Assembly: GCF_019880305.1 (NCBI RefSeq)
Contig: NZ_CP082301.1
Location: 5,394,001 to 5,458,000, forward strand
Source: Streptomyces decoyicus
GTDB lineage: Bacteria > Actinomycetota > Actinomycetes > Streptomycetales > Streptomycetaceae
Direction of reading: 5' to 3'
DNA length: 64,000 bases
The notes under the pieces: model-generated
Database searches by the model: none
What the model saw: only the letters and a program-made list of their open reading frames with translations
What the model was told of the DNA's origin: nothing
Shown: positions 26,349-35,461 of the stretch, one piece after another
How the letters are laid out: each line of letters opens with the position of its first letter
Position numbering within the stretch: the stretch's first letter is position 1
Program-made: the position numbers and the translations under genes

Positions 26349-26894
26349 GTGGCAGGTATGCGAGGCAGACAAACGGTGCGGGACATGGTCCTGTCGCTGG
26401 CGGTGATCGGCGCCCTCGTCGGCGCGATCTACATCTTCATCCCGCACGACGAGAGCGCGGACGCGGCGAAGAACGCGGTCAAGACGGTCGACTACCGCGT
26501 CGAACTGATCACGGCCCGGCGAGCGGCGCCCTACGCGGTCGCCGCGCCCGAGGGGCTGCCCAAAACCTGGCGCGCCACCTCCGTCTCGTACAAGGCGAAC
26601 GAGGACGGCAAGGGCGGCGCCTGGCACCTGGGCCTGCTCGACCCCGAGCAGCAGTACGCGGCCGTCGAGCAGAGCGACGCCGTGCCGCGGAAGTTCATCC
26701 AGGACGTCACGCTCGGCGCGGCCAAGGCCGAGGGCAAGCAGGCCGTCGGCAGCAAGAAGTGGGACCGCTACAAGGGCGACAAGTACAACGCGCTGGTCCG
26801 CGAGGAGTCCGGGGTGACCACGGTCGTCACCGGCACCGCGCCCTACGGGCGGCTCGCCGACCTGGCCGCCGCGCTGGTGGCGAAGAAGGGCTGA
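26349..26894 (+). CDS. DUF4245 membrane-anchored protein
   Basis: 181 residues from GTG 26349 (ATG 26358 is possible). One hydrophobic segment (about 15-33, 'MVLSLAVIGALVGAIYIFI') is followed by an extracytoplasmic DUF4245 domain ('AAPEGLPKTWRATSVSYK', 'WHLGLLDPEQQYAAVEQSD', 'GVTTVVTGTAPYGRLADLAAAL'). The family is conserved next to glpX in actinobacteria as I recall; function unknown. It is divergent from glpX. Confidence 0.85.
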   Translation: MAGMRGRQTVRDMVLSLAVIGALVGAIYIFIPHDESADAAKNAVKTVDYRVELITARRAAPYAVAAPEGLPKTWRATSVSYKANEDGKGGAWHLGLLDPEQQYAAVEQSDAVPRKFIQDVTLGAAKAEGKQAVGSKKWDRYKGDKYNALVREESGVTTVVTGTAPYGRLADLAAALVAKKG

Positions 26895-26904
26895 GCCCCT
26901 TAAG

Positions 26905-26955
26905 ACATCGATGAGGCCGCCGTACCCGGGAGGGGTGCGGCGGCCTCATCGATGT
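26905..26955. terminator. Terminator between DUF4245 and nitroreductase genes
   Basis: A perfect 18-bp stem (26905-26922 with 26938-26955) has a 15-base loop. It lies between convergent genes. Confidence 0.88.
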
Positions 26956-26970
26956 GCGGACCCGTGCGGG

Positions 26971-27031
26971 ACGGGTTCCCTACGGACTCCTACGGGTTCC
27001 CTACCGGACTCCTGCGGGTTCCTTACGGGCG
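26971..27031. repeat. Short tandem repeat, about three units of 20-22 bases
   Basis: The unit ACGGGTTCCCTACGGACTCC occurs at 26971, recurs with one inserted base at 26992, and is partly repeated from 27014. It lies just past the nitroreductase stop (27036), outside coding sequence. Confidence 0.7.
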
Positions 27032-27035
27032 TCGC

Positions 27036-27629
27036 TCAGACGGTGGCGACGGCCTCGTCGAAGGTCAGCCGCGGGGAGCGCGGGAAGAAGGCGTCGGTGC
27101 CCGGCTTGCCGATGTTGATGACGAGGAAGGACTTCTGCTTGCCGTCGCCGAAGAACTCCTTGTCGACGCCGGTGAAGTCGAAGCCGGTCATCGGGCCCGC
27201 GGCCAGGCCGGCGGCGCGGATGCCGACGATGAAGTAACCGGCCTGGAGGGTGGCGTTCTGGGTGCCGGCCACCTCGCGGCGCGCGGCCTCGGAGAAGAAC
27301 GTGTCCTTGATGCCCGGGGCGTGCGGGAAGAGCTGCGGCAGCTTCTCGTGGAAGTGCAGGTCCACGGAGAGGATCGCGGTCAGCGGCGCGCCGAGGGTCT
27401 TCGGGCCGTTGGCGCCCATGGCGTGGTTGACCAGGCGCTCACGGGCCTCCTGCGAACGGACCAGGGTTATCCGCAGCGGCGACTGGTTGAAGGCGGTCGG
27501 GCCGAACTTCACCAGGTCGTAGACGGCCTGGACCTGCTCGTCGGTGACCGGCTCGTCCGTGAACGTGTTGGCGGTCTGGGCCTCCCGGAACAGGAGGTCC
27601 TGAGCGGCGGCGTCAAGGGCGAGAGACAT
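27036..27629 (-). CDS. Nitroreductase-family protein (malonic semialdehyde reductase-like)
   Basis: 197 residues, the size of the HadB/RutE branch of FMN-dependent nitroreductases. Features are 'FREAQTANTFTDEPVTDEQVQAVYDLVKFGPTAFNQSPLRI' (FMN phosphate and ring contacts), 'LQAGYFIVGIRAAGLAAGPMTGFD' and the C-terminal 'FFPRSPRLTFDE'. This branch is usually annotated as malonic semialdehyde reductase. ATG 27629 has GAGGTG upstream. An A/T-rich palindromic site precedes it (27741-27755). Confidence 0.85.
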   Translation of the reverse strand: MSLALDAAAQDLLFREAQTANTFTDEPVTDEQVQAVYDLVKFGPTAFNQSPLRITLVRSQEARERLVNHAMGANGPKTLGAPLTAILSVDLHFHEKLPQLFPHAPGIKDTFFSEAARREVAGTQNATLQAGYFIVGIRAAGLAAGPMTGFDFTGVDKEFFGDGKQKSFLVINIGKPGTDAFFPRSPRLTFDEAVATV

Positions 27630-27740
27630 GGGGGCACCTCGGTGAGTGAGCTGGGCGTTCGGGTTCTGTGGCACTGCAGACAGTAGAGAGGCCGCAGTTA
27701 CTACAGGGTTCATTCAAGACACCACTGTAATGGAGATAGA

Positions 27741-27755
27741 TTAAGTTTCAACTAA
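27741..27755. promoter_or_regulatory. Candidate operator upstream of nitroreductase (MarR-like palindrome)
   Basis: TTAAGTTTCAACTAA is an AGTT-TC-AACT palindrome in the only A/T-rich stretch of this intergenic region, about 110 bases before the nitroreductase start. MarR-type regulators often use such sites. No MarR gene is adjacent, so this is inference only. Confidence 0.35.
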
Positions 27756-27907
27756 AGTGGGGGTGTTGTGAGGCGGTTCACAGCGCTTCGCTTCCTTTGC
27801 CGGGGTGGCGGCGGCGGCCGGCCCCGGCGGTCCCCTCTGGACGGTCCGTCGCCCTGAGTGCCTCGCAACAGTGCACGCTCCGTCGCCGGGCGCGCCCGCC
27901 GCCAGGC

Positions 27908-28204
27908 CTAGGCGCGTTCCGCCTCCGGCCCGTCCGACGGCTCGGCCAGTGCGGCGTCCAGCCGGGCCCGCGCGCCGTCCAGCCAGCGCCGGCAGACCTT
28001 CGCCAACGCCTCGCCGCGCTCCCACAGCGCGAGCGACTCCTCCAGCGTCGTGCCGCCCGCCTCCAGGCTGCGGACGACCTCGATCAGCTCGTCCCGCGCC
28101 TGCTCATAGCCCAGCGTGGAGTCCACCGACTCCACCCGGGCCGCCGCGCCGGCCGCCGCACCCTGCTCCGCGTCCGCCGCGCCATCCGTCTTCGCCTTCG
28201 CCAT
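27908..28204 (-). CDS. xseB: Exodeoxyribonuclease VII small subunit
   Basis: 98 residues with the XseB core 'LGYEQARDELIEVVRSLEAGGTTLEESLALWERGEALAKVCRRWLDGARARL', a helical hairpin that bundles around the large subunit. ATG 28204 lies 29 bases after the xseA stop on the same strand, so the two subunits are co-transcribed. The N-terminal 30 residues are an Ala-rich extension. Confidence 0.94.
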   Translation of the reverse strand: MAKAKTDGAADAEQGAAAGAAARVESVDSTLGYEQARDELIEVVRSLEAGGTTLEESLALWERGEALAKVCRRWLDGARARLDAALAEPSDGPEAERA

Positions 28205-28233
28205 GTCTCCCACCCTAAGAGTCTGTCTTTGCA

Positions 28234-29469
28234 CTATTCGGGGGGTGTGACAGCGCCCGGGACGCCGTCCACCCGCACCCGGAACTCGCCCTCGGCCACC
28301 CGGGCCCGCAACGCGTCGTCCGCGTCGACCTCGTCCGGTGAGCGCACCGCCGTCCCGTCCGGCTTCTGGAGCACCGCATAACCGCGCTCCAGCGTCGCCT
28401 TGGGGGAGAGCGCGACCACTCGGGCCAGGGTGTGCGTCAGCTCCGAGTCGGCACGGTCCAGCAGATGCCCCAGGGTCCGCCGGCCGCGCTCCAGCAGCGC
28501 GGTGACCTGCTCCTCGCGGTCCTCGACCATCCGCTGCGGCCGCTGTATGCACGGCCGCTGAAGCGCCGCCGCGAGCCCCCGCTCCTCCCGCTGGAGGAAG
28601 CCGTCGACGGCGCGCAGCGCCCGCTCCCGCAGCTGCTGGACCCGGGTCAGCTCCTCGCCCACGTCCGGCACCACCTTCTTCGCCGCGTCGGTCGGTGTCG
28701 AGGCGCGCAGATCGGCGACCAGGTCCAGCAGGGGGGTGTCCGGTTCATGGCCGATCGCCGAGACGACGGGCGTCACGGCCGCGCTCACGGCCCGGATGAG
28801 CTGTTCGTCGGAGAACGGCAGCAGATCCTCCACGCTGCCGCCGCCCCGCGCCACGATGATCACGTCCACTTCGGGGAGCGCATCCAGCTCCTGGACGGCC
28901 GCCACCACCTGCGGGACCGCATGCACCCCCTGCACCGGCACATTGCGCACCGCGAAGCGGACGGCCGGCCAGCGGTGCCTGGCGTTCTCCAGGACGTCCC
29001 GCTCCGCGGCGCTCGCCCGGCCGCAGACCAGCCCGATCAGCTGCGGCAGGAACGGCAGCGGTTTCTTGCGGTCCGCCGCGAACAGCCCCTCCGCCGCCAG
29101 CGACTTCTTCAACTGCTCCAGCCGGGCGAGGAGTTCACCGACGCCGACCGGCTTGATCTCGGCGGCCCGCAGCGACAGCTGGCCGCGCGGGGCGTACCAC
29201 TCCGGTTTGGCGTGCACCACCACCCGGGCGCCCTCGCTCACCACGTCGGCGACCTTGTCGAAGACCTGGCGGTAGCACGTCACGCTCACCGAGATGTCGT
29301 ACGACGGGTCACGCAGCGTCAGGAAGACCACGCCCGCGCCGGGGCGCCGCGAGAGCTGGGTGATCTGCCCCTCGACCCACACCGCGCCGAGCCGGTCGAT
29401 CCAACCGCCGATGAGCCGGGACACCTCGCCGACCGGGATCGGCGTTTCCGGGGACGTAGAAACAGCCAT
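28234..29469 (-). CDS. xseA: Exodeoxyribonuclease VII large subunit
   Basis: 411 residues. An N-terminal OB-fold binds single-stranded DNA ('VSRLIGGWIDRLGAVWVEGQITQLSRRPGAGVVFLTLRD'). The catalytic domain follows ('LIGLVCGRASAAERDVLENARHRWPAVRF', 'VIIVARGGGSVEDLLPFSDEQLIRAV', 'SAIGHEPDTPLLDLVADLRASTPTDAA') and then a coiled-coil region. ExoVII degrades single-stranded DNA and helps in repair. ATG 29469 is the natural start; the longer upstream frame is low-complexity. Confidence 0.95.
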   Translation of the reverse strand: MAVSTSPETPIPVGEVSRLIGGWIDRLGAVWVEGQITQLSRRPGAGVVFLTLRDPSYDISVSVTCYRQVFDKVADVVSEGARVVVHAKPEWYAPRGQLSLRAAEIKPVGVGELLARLEQLKKSLAAEGLFAADRKKPLPFLPQLIGLVCGRASAAERDVLENARHRWPAVRFAVRNVPVQGVHAVPQVVAAVQELDALPEVDVIIVARGGGSVEDLLPFSDEQLIRAVSAAVTPVVSAIGHEPDTPLLDLVADLRASTPTDAAKKVVPDVGEELTRVQQLRERALRAVDGFLQREERGLAAALQRPCIQRPQRMVEDREEQVTALLERGRRTLGHLLDRADSELTHTLARVVALSPKATLERGYAVLQKPDGTAVRSPDEVDADDALRARVAEGEFRVRVDGVPGAVTPPE

Positions 29470-29696
29470 ACGAGCGAGACTAACGGCGGGCACTGACAGT
29501 GGCGGCGCTCCTGCGGTGCGTGGTCCGGGCGGGCGAAGGCCGGGCGAGCGGCTCCGCGGCGGCATCCGCCGGCCCGCGCCGCGCCCGCCGGCTTCCCCGG
29601 CCCACCCGTGCCCTGCCCGCGCCGCGCCGGTCGGCTCCTTCTCCGGCCCACCCGCGCCCGGCCCGCACCCCGCCCGTCAGCCCTGCCCTCCGCCCG

Positions 29697-31160
29697 TCAG
29701 CCCCGCAATCCGCCCGCCCGCGCCCGTCCCCGGTACTGCACCGCCAGCACCACCAGCCCCACCACCAGCCAGGCCCCGCCCACGGCCTGGGCGGTGCCGG
29801 AGGCCTCGACGATCACCGCGACCACCACCACCAGCCCCAGCAACGGCACCACCAGATGCCGCAGCACGCTCGGCACCCCGCCCGCCCGGCGGATCCAGAA
29901 ACAGCCGATCACCGACGCATGCAGCAGCCCGAATGCGGTCAGCGCCCCCACGTTCACGACCGACGACAACTGGTCCAGCCCGTCGTCCCTGCGGGCCGCC
30001 CACACCGCCGTCACCAGCGTCACCAGGGCCGCCCCCAGCAGCGCCCTGCGCGGTACCCCGCTGCCCGCGTCCACCTTCGACATCGCCCCCGGCAGCCGCC
30101 GGTCCCGGGCCATCGCGAACAGCAGCCGGCCGGCCGCCGCCTGCCCCGCCAGCGCCGCGAACGCCGCGCCCACCGCCTTGCTCACCGCCACCAGATCACG
30201 CAGCCAGCCGCCCACCGCCGCATCGACCGTGACGTAGAAGGCGCCGCCCTGCTCCCCGGGCCGGGCCGCCAGCTCCGCCGCGCTCACCGGCATCAGCAGC
30301 GCCGCCAGATACGTCTGCACGGCGAACAGCACACCGGCCACCACCAGACAGGTGAGCACCGCCCGCGCCACCCGTTCCGGCCCGCCGCGCCCCCGGCCGC
30401 CCTTCCCGGTGGCCGCCGGGCCCGCGGCCTCCTCGGCGAACGACGCGATCGCATCGAAGCCCAGATAGGAGAGCACCGCCACCGACACCGCGGCCAGCAC
30501 CGCACCGACCGCGAAACCGCCCTCACCGGTCAGCGGCACGGCCCAGCCGCGCGGCGCCCCGTGCGCGCTCAGCTCGACGACCGCCGACACCACGAACACC
30601 GCGAGCACCACGATCTCCATGGCCAGCACCGCGAAGCCGACCCGGGCCGCGGTCCGTACACCCCACAGGTTCAGCAGCGTGGTCACGGCCACCGCCAGCG
30701 CCGTCCACACCCACTGGTGCACGGACGGCACCAGCGCATGCAGCGCGATCCCGGAGAACAGGTACGCCACCGCCGGAATCAGCAGATAGTCCAGCATCGC
30801 CATCCATCCGGCGACGAACCCCGTGCCCTCGCCCAGCCCCACCCGGGCGTAGGTATAGACCGACCCGGCCTGCGGGGCGACCCGCACCATCTGGGCGTAC
30901 GAGTACGCGGTGAACGCCATCGCGACGGTCGCGACGAGGTAGACGAGGGTGATCGCGCCGTGCGACTTGGCCTGGAGTGTGCCGAAGATCCCGACCGGCG
31001 CCATCGGGGCGATGAACAGCAGCCCGTAGACGATCAGGTCCCGGAAGGTCAGCGTCCGCCGCAGCCCGCCGGGGGCGCGGGTGTGCCCGCCCCCGTCGGC
31101 TGCGGGAACGGCGTCGCCGCCCGTTCCCTCGCCGTCCGTGCCGCCGATCGTGCCCGGCAT
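29697..31160 (-). CDS. APC-superfamily amino acid/polyamine transporter
   Basis: 487 residues with about 12 hydrophobic segments. The first begins at 'LTFRDLIVYGLLFIAPMAPVGIFGTLQ' and is followed by the helix-1 glycine pattern and 'GSVYTYARVGLGEGTGFVAGW' typical of APC permeases. It would import an amino acid or related amine; specificity is not readable. ATG 31160 has AGGAGG four bases upstream and was chosen over a TTG at 31199. It is divergent from ispH. Confidence 0.87.
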   Translation of the reverse strand: MPGTIGGTDGEGTGGDAVPAADGGGHTRAPGGLRRTLTFRDLIVYGLLFIAPMAPVGIFGTLQAKSHGAITLVYLVATVAMAFTAYSYAQMVRVAPQAGSVYTYARVGLGEGTGFVAGWMAMLDYLLIPAVAYLFSGIALHALVPSVHQWVWTALAVAVTTLLNLWGVRTAARVGFAVLAMEIVVLAVFVVSAVVELSAHGAPRGWAVPLTGEGGFAVGAVLAAVSVAVLSYLGFDAIASFAEEAAGPAATGKGGRGRGGPERVARAVLTCLVVAGVLFAVQTYLAALLMPVSAAELAARPGEQGGAFYVTVDAAVGGWLRDLVAVSKAVGAAFAALAGQAAAGRLLFAMARDRRLPGAMSKVDAGSGVPRRALLGAALVTLVTAVWAARRDDGLDQLSSVVNVGALTAFGLLHASVIGCFWIRRAGGVPSVLRHLVVPLLGLVVVVAVIVEASGTAQAVGGAWLVVGLVVLAVQYRGRARAGGLRG

Positions 31161-31230
31161 CCTGCCTCCTCGCTCCGTGCCGTCCTCAGTCTGGGACAAA
31201 GGCGCGATCTTCCCGGCAGGGCCACGGCTT

Positions 31231-31236
31231 TACGAT
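31231..31236 (+). promoter_or_regulatory. -10-like TACGAT before ispH (leaderless spacing)
   Basis: TACGAT ends 7 bases before the ATG at 31244, so transcription could begin at the start codon. An in-frame ATG at 31235 overlaps this hexamer and is therefore unlikely to be used. Confidence 0.45.
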
Positions 31237-31243
31237 GGGACGC

Positions 31244-32269
31244 ATGACTTCCTCGCCCAGCCCGACGCCCGCCGCCACCCCGGGCGAAGACGCTCCGCGC
31301 GACCAGCGCAAGGTCCTGCTCGCCGCCCCCCGGGGCTACTGCGCGGGCGTGGACCGTGCCGTGATCGCCGTCGAGAAGGCCCTTGAGCAGTACGGTGCCC
31401 CCGTCTACGTACGCCACGAGATCGTGCACAACAAGTACGTCGTGAAAACCCTCGAGAAGAAGGGCGCCATCTTCGTCGACGAGACGGAAGAGGTGCCCGA
31501 GGGCAACATCGTCATCTTCTCGGCGCACGGCGTCGCCCCGGTCGTCCACGAAGAAGCCAAGCGCGGCAAGCTCGCCACCATCGACGCCACCTGCCCGCTG
31601 GTCACCAAGGTCCACAAGGAAGCCGTCCGCTACGCCAAGGAGGACTACGACATCCTCCTGATCGGCCACGAGGGCCACGAAGAGGTCGTCGGCACCAGCG
31701 GTGAGGCGCCTGAGCACATCACCCTCGTCGACGGTCCCGACGACGTCGCCAATGTCGAGGTCCGCGACCCGGAGAAGGTCGTCTGGCTCTCCCAGACCAC
31801 GCTCTCGGTCGACGAGACGATGGAGACGGTCGACGCGCTCAAGGGCCGCTACCCCAACCTCCTCTCGCCGCCCAGCGACGACATCTGCTACGCCACCCAG
31901 AACCGCCAGATCGCGGTGAAGCAGATGGGTGCCGAGGCCGATCTCGTCATCGTCGTCGGCTCCAAGAACTCCTCGAACTCCGTGCGCCTCGTCGAGGTGG
32001 CGCTGGGCGCCGGCGCCCGCGACGCCCATCTGGTCGACTACGCGGAGGAGATCGACGAGGCCTGGCTGGAGGGCGTCCGCACGGTCGGTGTCACCTCCGG
32101 CGCGTCCGTCCCCGAGATCCTCGTCCACGGCGTCCTGGACTATCTCGCCCAGCGCGGCTACGAGGACGTCGAGACCATCACGGCCGCCGAGGAGTCCATC
32201 CACTTCTCGCTGCCCAAGGAGCTCCGCCGGGATCTGCGCGCCGAGGCCCAGGCGGCGACCGAGGGCTGA
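31244..32269 (+). CDS. ispH: 4-hydroxy-3-methylbut-2-enyl diphosphate reductase
   Basis: 341 residues. IspH (LytB) performs the last step of the MEP isoprenoid pathway, reducing HMBPP to IPP and DMAPP with an iron-sulfur cluster. The three cluster cysteines lie in 'APRGYCAGVDRA' (C33), 'TIDATCPLVTKVH' and 'DDICYATQNRQ'. The substrate-contact motifs 'SAHGVAP' and 'IGHEGHEEVVGT' are intact. The first 20 residues are a short Pro/Ala extension. Confidence 0.96.
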   Translation: MTSSPSPTPAATPGEDAPRDQRKVLLAAPRGYCAGVDRAVIAVEKALEQYGAPVYVRHEIVHNKYVVKTLEKKGAIFVDETEEVPEGNIVIFSAHGVAPVVHEEAKRGKLATIDATCPLVTKVHKEAVRYAKEDYDILLIGHEGHEEVVGTSGEAPEHITLVDGPDDVANVEVRDPEKVVWLSQTTLSVDETMETVDALKGRYPNLLSPPSDDICYATQNRQIAVKQMGAEADLVIVVGSKNSSNSVRLVEVALGAGARDAHLVDYAEEIDEAWLEGVRTVGVTSGASVPEILVHGVLDYLAQRGYEDVETITAAEESIHFSLPKELRRDLRAEAQAATEG

Positions 32270-32342
32270 CCCCCCGCTGCTGCCGCTTCGCCGCCTGGGC
32301 CCCTGTCGTTCCATCCCGGGGGCGAGCGGCCCCGTCGACGCC

Positions 32343-32348
32343 TAGCCT
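32343..32348 (+). promoter_or_regulatory. -10-like TAGCCT before ppgK (leaderless spacing)
   Basis: TAGCCT ends 6 bases before the ATG at 32355. There is no Shine-Dalgarno between them (TTCCCC), which favours a leaderless message. Confidence 0.4.
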
Positions 32349-32354
32349 TTCCCC

Positions 32355-33248
32355 ATGAAGGTCTTCGGTGTGGACATCGGTGGATCGGGCATCAAGGGTG
32401 CCCCGGTGGATCTGGAGCGCGGCGACCTCGCGGAGGAGCGCTACAAGGTGCTGACCCCGCATCCGGCCACCCCGGATGCGGTCGCCGACGGCGTCAAAGA
32501 GGTCGTGGACCACTTCGGGTGGTCGGGGCCGGTCGGTGCGACCTTCCCCGGTGTCGTCACCGGCGGGACGACCCGTACGGCCGCCAATGTCGACAAGGGC
32601 TGGATCGGCCTCGACGCCGCCTCCCTGCTCACCACGCGGCTGTGCGGCGAGTCCGGCGGCAGCCCCGTCACGGTGCTCAATGACGCGGACGCGGCCGGCC
32701 TGGCCGAAATGCGCTTCGGCGCGGGCGCCGGCCGCACCGGCACGGTCATCGTGCTCACCCTCGGCACCGGCATCGGCAGCGCCGTCTTCACCGACGGCCG
32801 TCTCGTGCCCAACTCCGAGCTCGGCCATCTGGAGCTGCACGGCCACGACGCCGAGAAGCGCGCCTCCACCAAGGTCAAGGAGGACGAGGAGCTGAGCTGG
32901 CAGCACTGGGCCCACCGGGTCCAGAAGTACCTCGCCCATGTGGAGATGCTCTTCTCACCCGAGCTGTTCGTGATCGGCGGCGGGGTGAGCCGCAAGGCGG
33001 AGAAGTTCCTGCCGCTGATCGAGCACATCAGCGCGGAGATCGTGCCGGCTCAGCTTCAGAACAACGCGGGGATTGTGGGGGCCGCGATGGCTGCGTACGC
33101 CGCTCGGGCTGGCGAGCCACCTGCCGCGGACGGTTCCCGGGCCGCGGCCGCCCCCGGTCGGCCGTCCGCGCCGGCGGCCGCTCCTGCTGACCGTGCGGTC
33201 CGCTCTGCGGTCGACTCGCCGGTCGGCTGGCCCGACGCCGGGCGATGA
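32355..33248 (+). CDS. ppgK: Polyphosphate glucokinase (ROK family) with an extra C-terminal tail
   Basis: 297 residues. ROK-kinase motifs are 'VFGVDIGGSGIKGAPVDL' (phosphate 1), 'GATFPGVV', the catalytic Asp in 'VTVLNDADAAGLAEM', 'VLTLGTGIGSAVF', 'ELGHLELHG' and 'FVIGGGVS'. The family phosphorylates glucose with polyphosphate or ATP. The usual fold ends near residue 245 ('QNNAGIVGAAMAAY'). The last 50 or so residues are Ala/Pro-rich and are encoded by DNA that is antisense to the 3' end of the DUF6542 gene. ATG 32355 is firm. Confidence 0.92.
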   Translation: MKVFGVDIGGSGIKGAPVDLERGDLAEERYKVLTPHPATPDAVADGVKEVVDHFGWSGPVGATFPGVVTGGTTRTAANVDKGWIGLDAASLLTTRLCGESGGSPVTVLNDADAAGLAEMRFGAGAGRTGTVIVLTLGTGIGSAVFTDGRLVPNSELGHLELHGHDAEKRASTKVKEDEELSWQHWAHRVQKYLAHVEMLFSPELFVIGGGVSRKAEKFLPLIEHISAEIVPAQLQNNAGIVGAAMAAYAARAGEPPAADGSRAAAAPGRPSAPAAAPADRAVRSAVDSPVGWPDAGR

Positions 33249-33966
33249 TCAGCACCCGGCGGACGATCGCGAGCAGCGCGCAGATCAGCGTGCCGGCATA
33301 GAGCCAGCCCGCGTTCAGCGCGAGCACGGTGAAGACGCCCATCAGCAGCCCGTCGAACCCGTCCGCGCCGTGCTGGATGGGCAGCGCACCGAGCGTGAAC
33401 GCGATCGGCAGCGTGACCGGCGCAATGACCAGGTCGTACGGCCTGACCCACAGCGCAGCGGCGACGCCCACCAGCAGATAGCAGACGCCGTACGCGGTCG
33501 GTGCGCCGCCGAACAGCAGCCGGTCCAGAAAGGCGAAGGCCAGCAGCGCCATCGTCGCCAGCAGCCAGCAGCCCAGACCGGTGAGCTTGGCCGCCGGCAT
33601 CCGGCGCCGCAGGGCGGGCGCCGCGGCGGGCAGGGCGGGGCGCTGCGGCCGCGCCCGGTAGACGGTCGAGGACTCCACGCCCTGTGACGGGGCCGGGGCA
33701 CGCCCCGGGGACGCGGTCACGGGCGCCCTGGCAGGCGCACGGGCGGACCCGGCCTGCGCCGGACCGCGCGCCGCGGCATGGACGACCGCGGGTGCGGACG
33801 CCGGTACGGACGCGAAGCCGGAGGCCCGCATCGCGGTGAGAAAGTCGTCGTCGGGATCGGGGGCCACTGCCTCCGCGGGGCGCGGGAGCCGGGCGTCCTG
33901 GCCCGCGGGCGGGCGGGCGGACCGCGGCGGGCTGTGCTGGGGGGTGCGCGCTTCGTGTTGCTCCAC
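33028..33966 (-). CDS. DUF6542 membrane protein
   Basis: 312 residues from GTG 33966. A long disordered N-terminus (1-120) precedes four or so hydrophobic segments between about 125 and 240 ('LGCWLLATMALLAFAFLDRLLF', 'GVCYLLVGVAAALWV', 'LVIAPVTLPIAFTLGAL', 'LYAGTLICALLAIVR'). A basic Arg/Pro-rich tail of about 65 residues follows. It overlaps the 3' end of ppgK antisense by 221 bases. TACCGT ends 6 bases before the GTG, which fits a leaderless transcript. Function unknown; the family sits beside ychF in Streptomyces as I recall. Confidence 0.8.
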   Translation of the reverse strand: MEQHEARTPQHSPPRSARPPAGQDARLPRPAEAVAPDPDDDFLTAMRASGFASVPASAPAVVHAAARGPAQAGSARAPARAPVTASPGRAPAPSQGVESSTVYRARPQRPALPAAAPALRRRMPAAKLTGLGCWLLATMALLAFAFLDRLLFGGAPTAYGVCYLLVGVAAALWVRPYDLVIAPVTLPIAFTLGALPIQHGADGFDGLLMGVFTVLALNAGWLYAGTLICALLAIVRRVLIIARRRASRPASRPQSGPHGQQERPPARTADRGRPRPGNRPRQVARQPERRTQPSRPPQSPRCSEAEPARSPR

Positions 33967-34109
33967 TCGTCAACGGTAGGCCGCTAAGTGGGATTAACCG
34001 GTTACGGGACACGCGCATTGGGCCGAGCTTCGGGCCGATTCCCTCCGGCCCGGGGGCCGGGCGGGGTGCGGCCGGTCCCGGTGGCGGCGGCTCGGGCCCG
34101 GCCGCCCCG

Positions 34110-34115
34110 TAGACT
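34110..34115 (+). promoter_or_regulatory. -10-like TAGACT upstream of ychF
   Basis: TAGACT lies 64 bases before the GTG at 34180 and would give a conventional leader of about 58 bases. No convincing -35 is seen. Confidence 0.35.
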
Positions 34116-34179
34116 GGTGGATCGGCCCTCCGGGACCGTGCCCACCCCACCACCTCTCGCTCGGAAGTCGAGTCGCCAC

Positions 34180-35268
<1,089 letters not shown>

Positions 35269-35310
35269 GCGGTGCGATCCGCACGTGAGGCTGTCCGGCA
35301 CATGTGCATG

Positions 35311-35350
35311 ACGGAAGGGGCCGGGCTCAACGGAGCCCGGCCCCTTCCGT
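35311..35350 (+). terminator. Terminator after ychF
   Basis: A perfect 18-bp stem (35311-35328 with 35333-35350) has the loop AACG. It is 43 bases past the ychF stop and also faces the convergent carbonic anhydrase gene. Confidence 0.9.
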
Positions 35351-35461
35351 GTTACGTGGTGACGTGGTGCCGGACCTCCGGGGCGGGGCGACTCAGGGGG
35401 CGGCTCCGTTCACATCCGGGGGCGGCGGGCTGACCACGGCACGTCCGCCTCCCCCGGGCGG

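Noticed and set aside
27741..28025. 94-codon minus-strand ORF beside xseB
   Set aside because: Arg/Gly/Ala-rich shadow overlapping the nitroreductase promoter region and the xseB 3' end in another frame; no ribosome site or homology.
29499..31247. 582-codon plus-strand ORF over the APC transporter gene
   Set aside because: Arg/Pro/His-rich antisense of a strongly hydrophobic protein-coding gene; no coding features.
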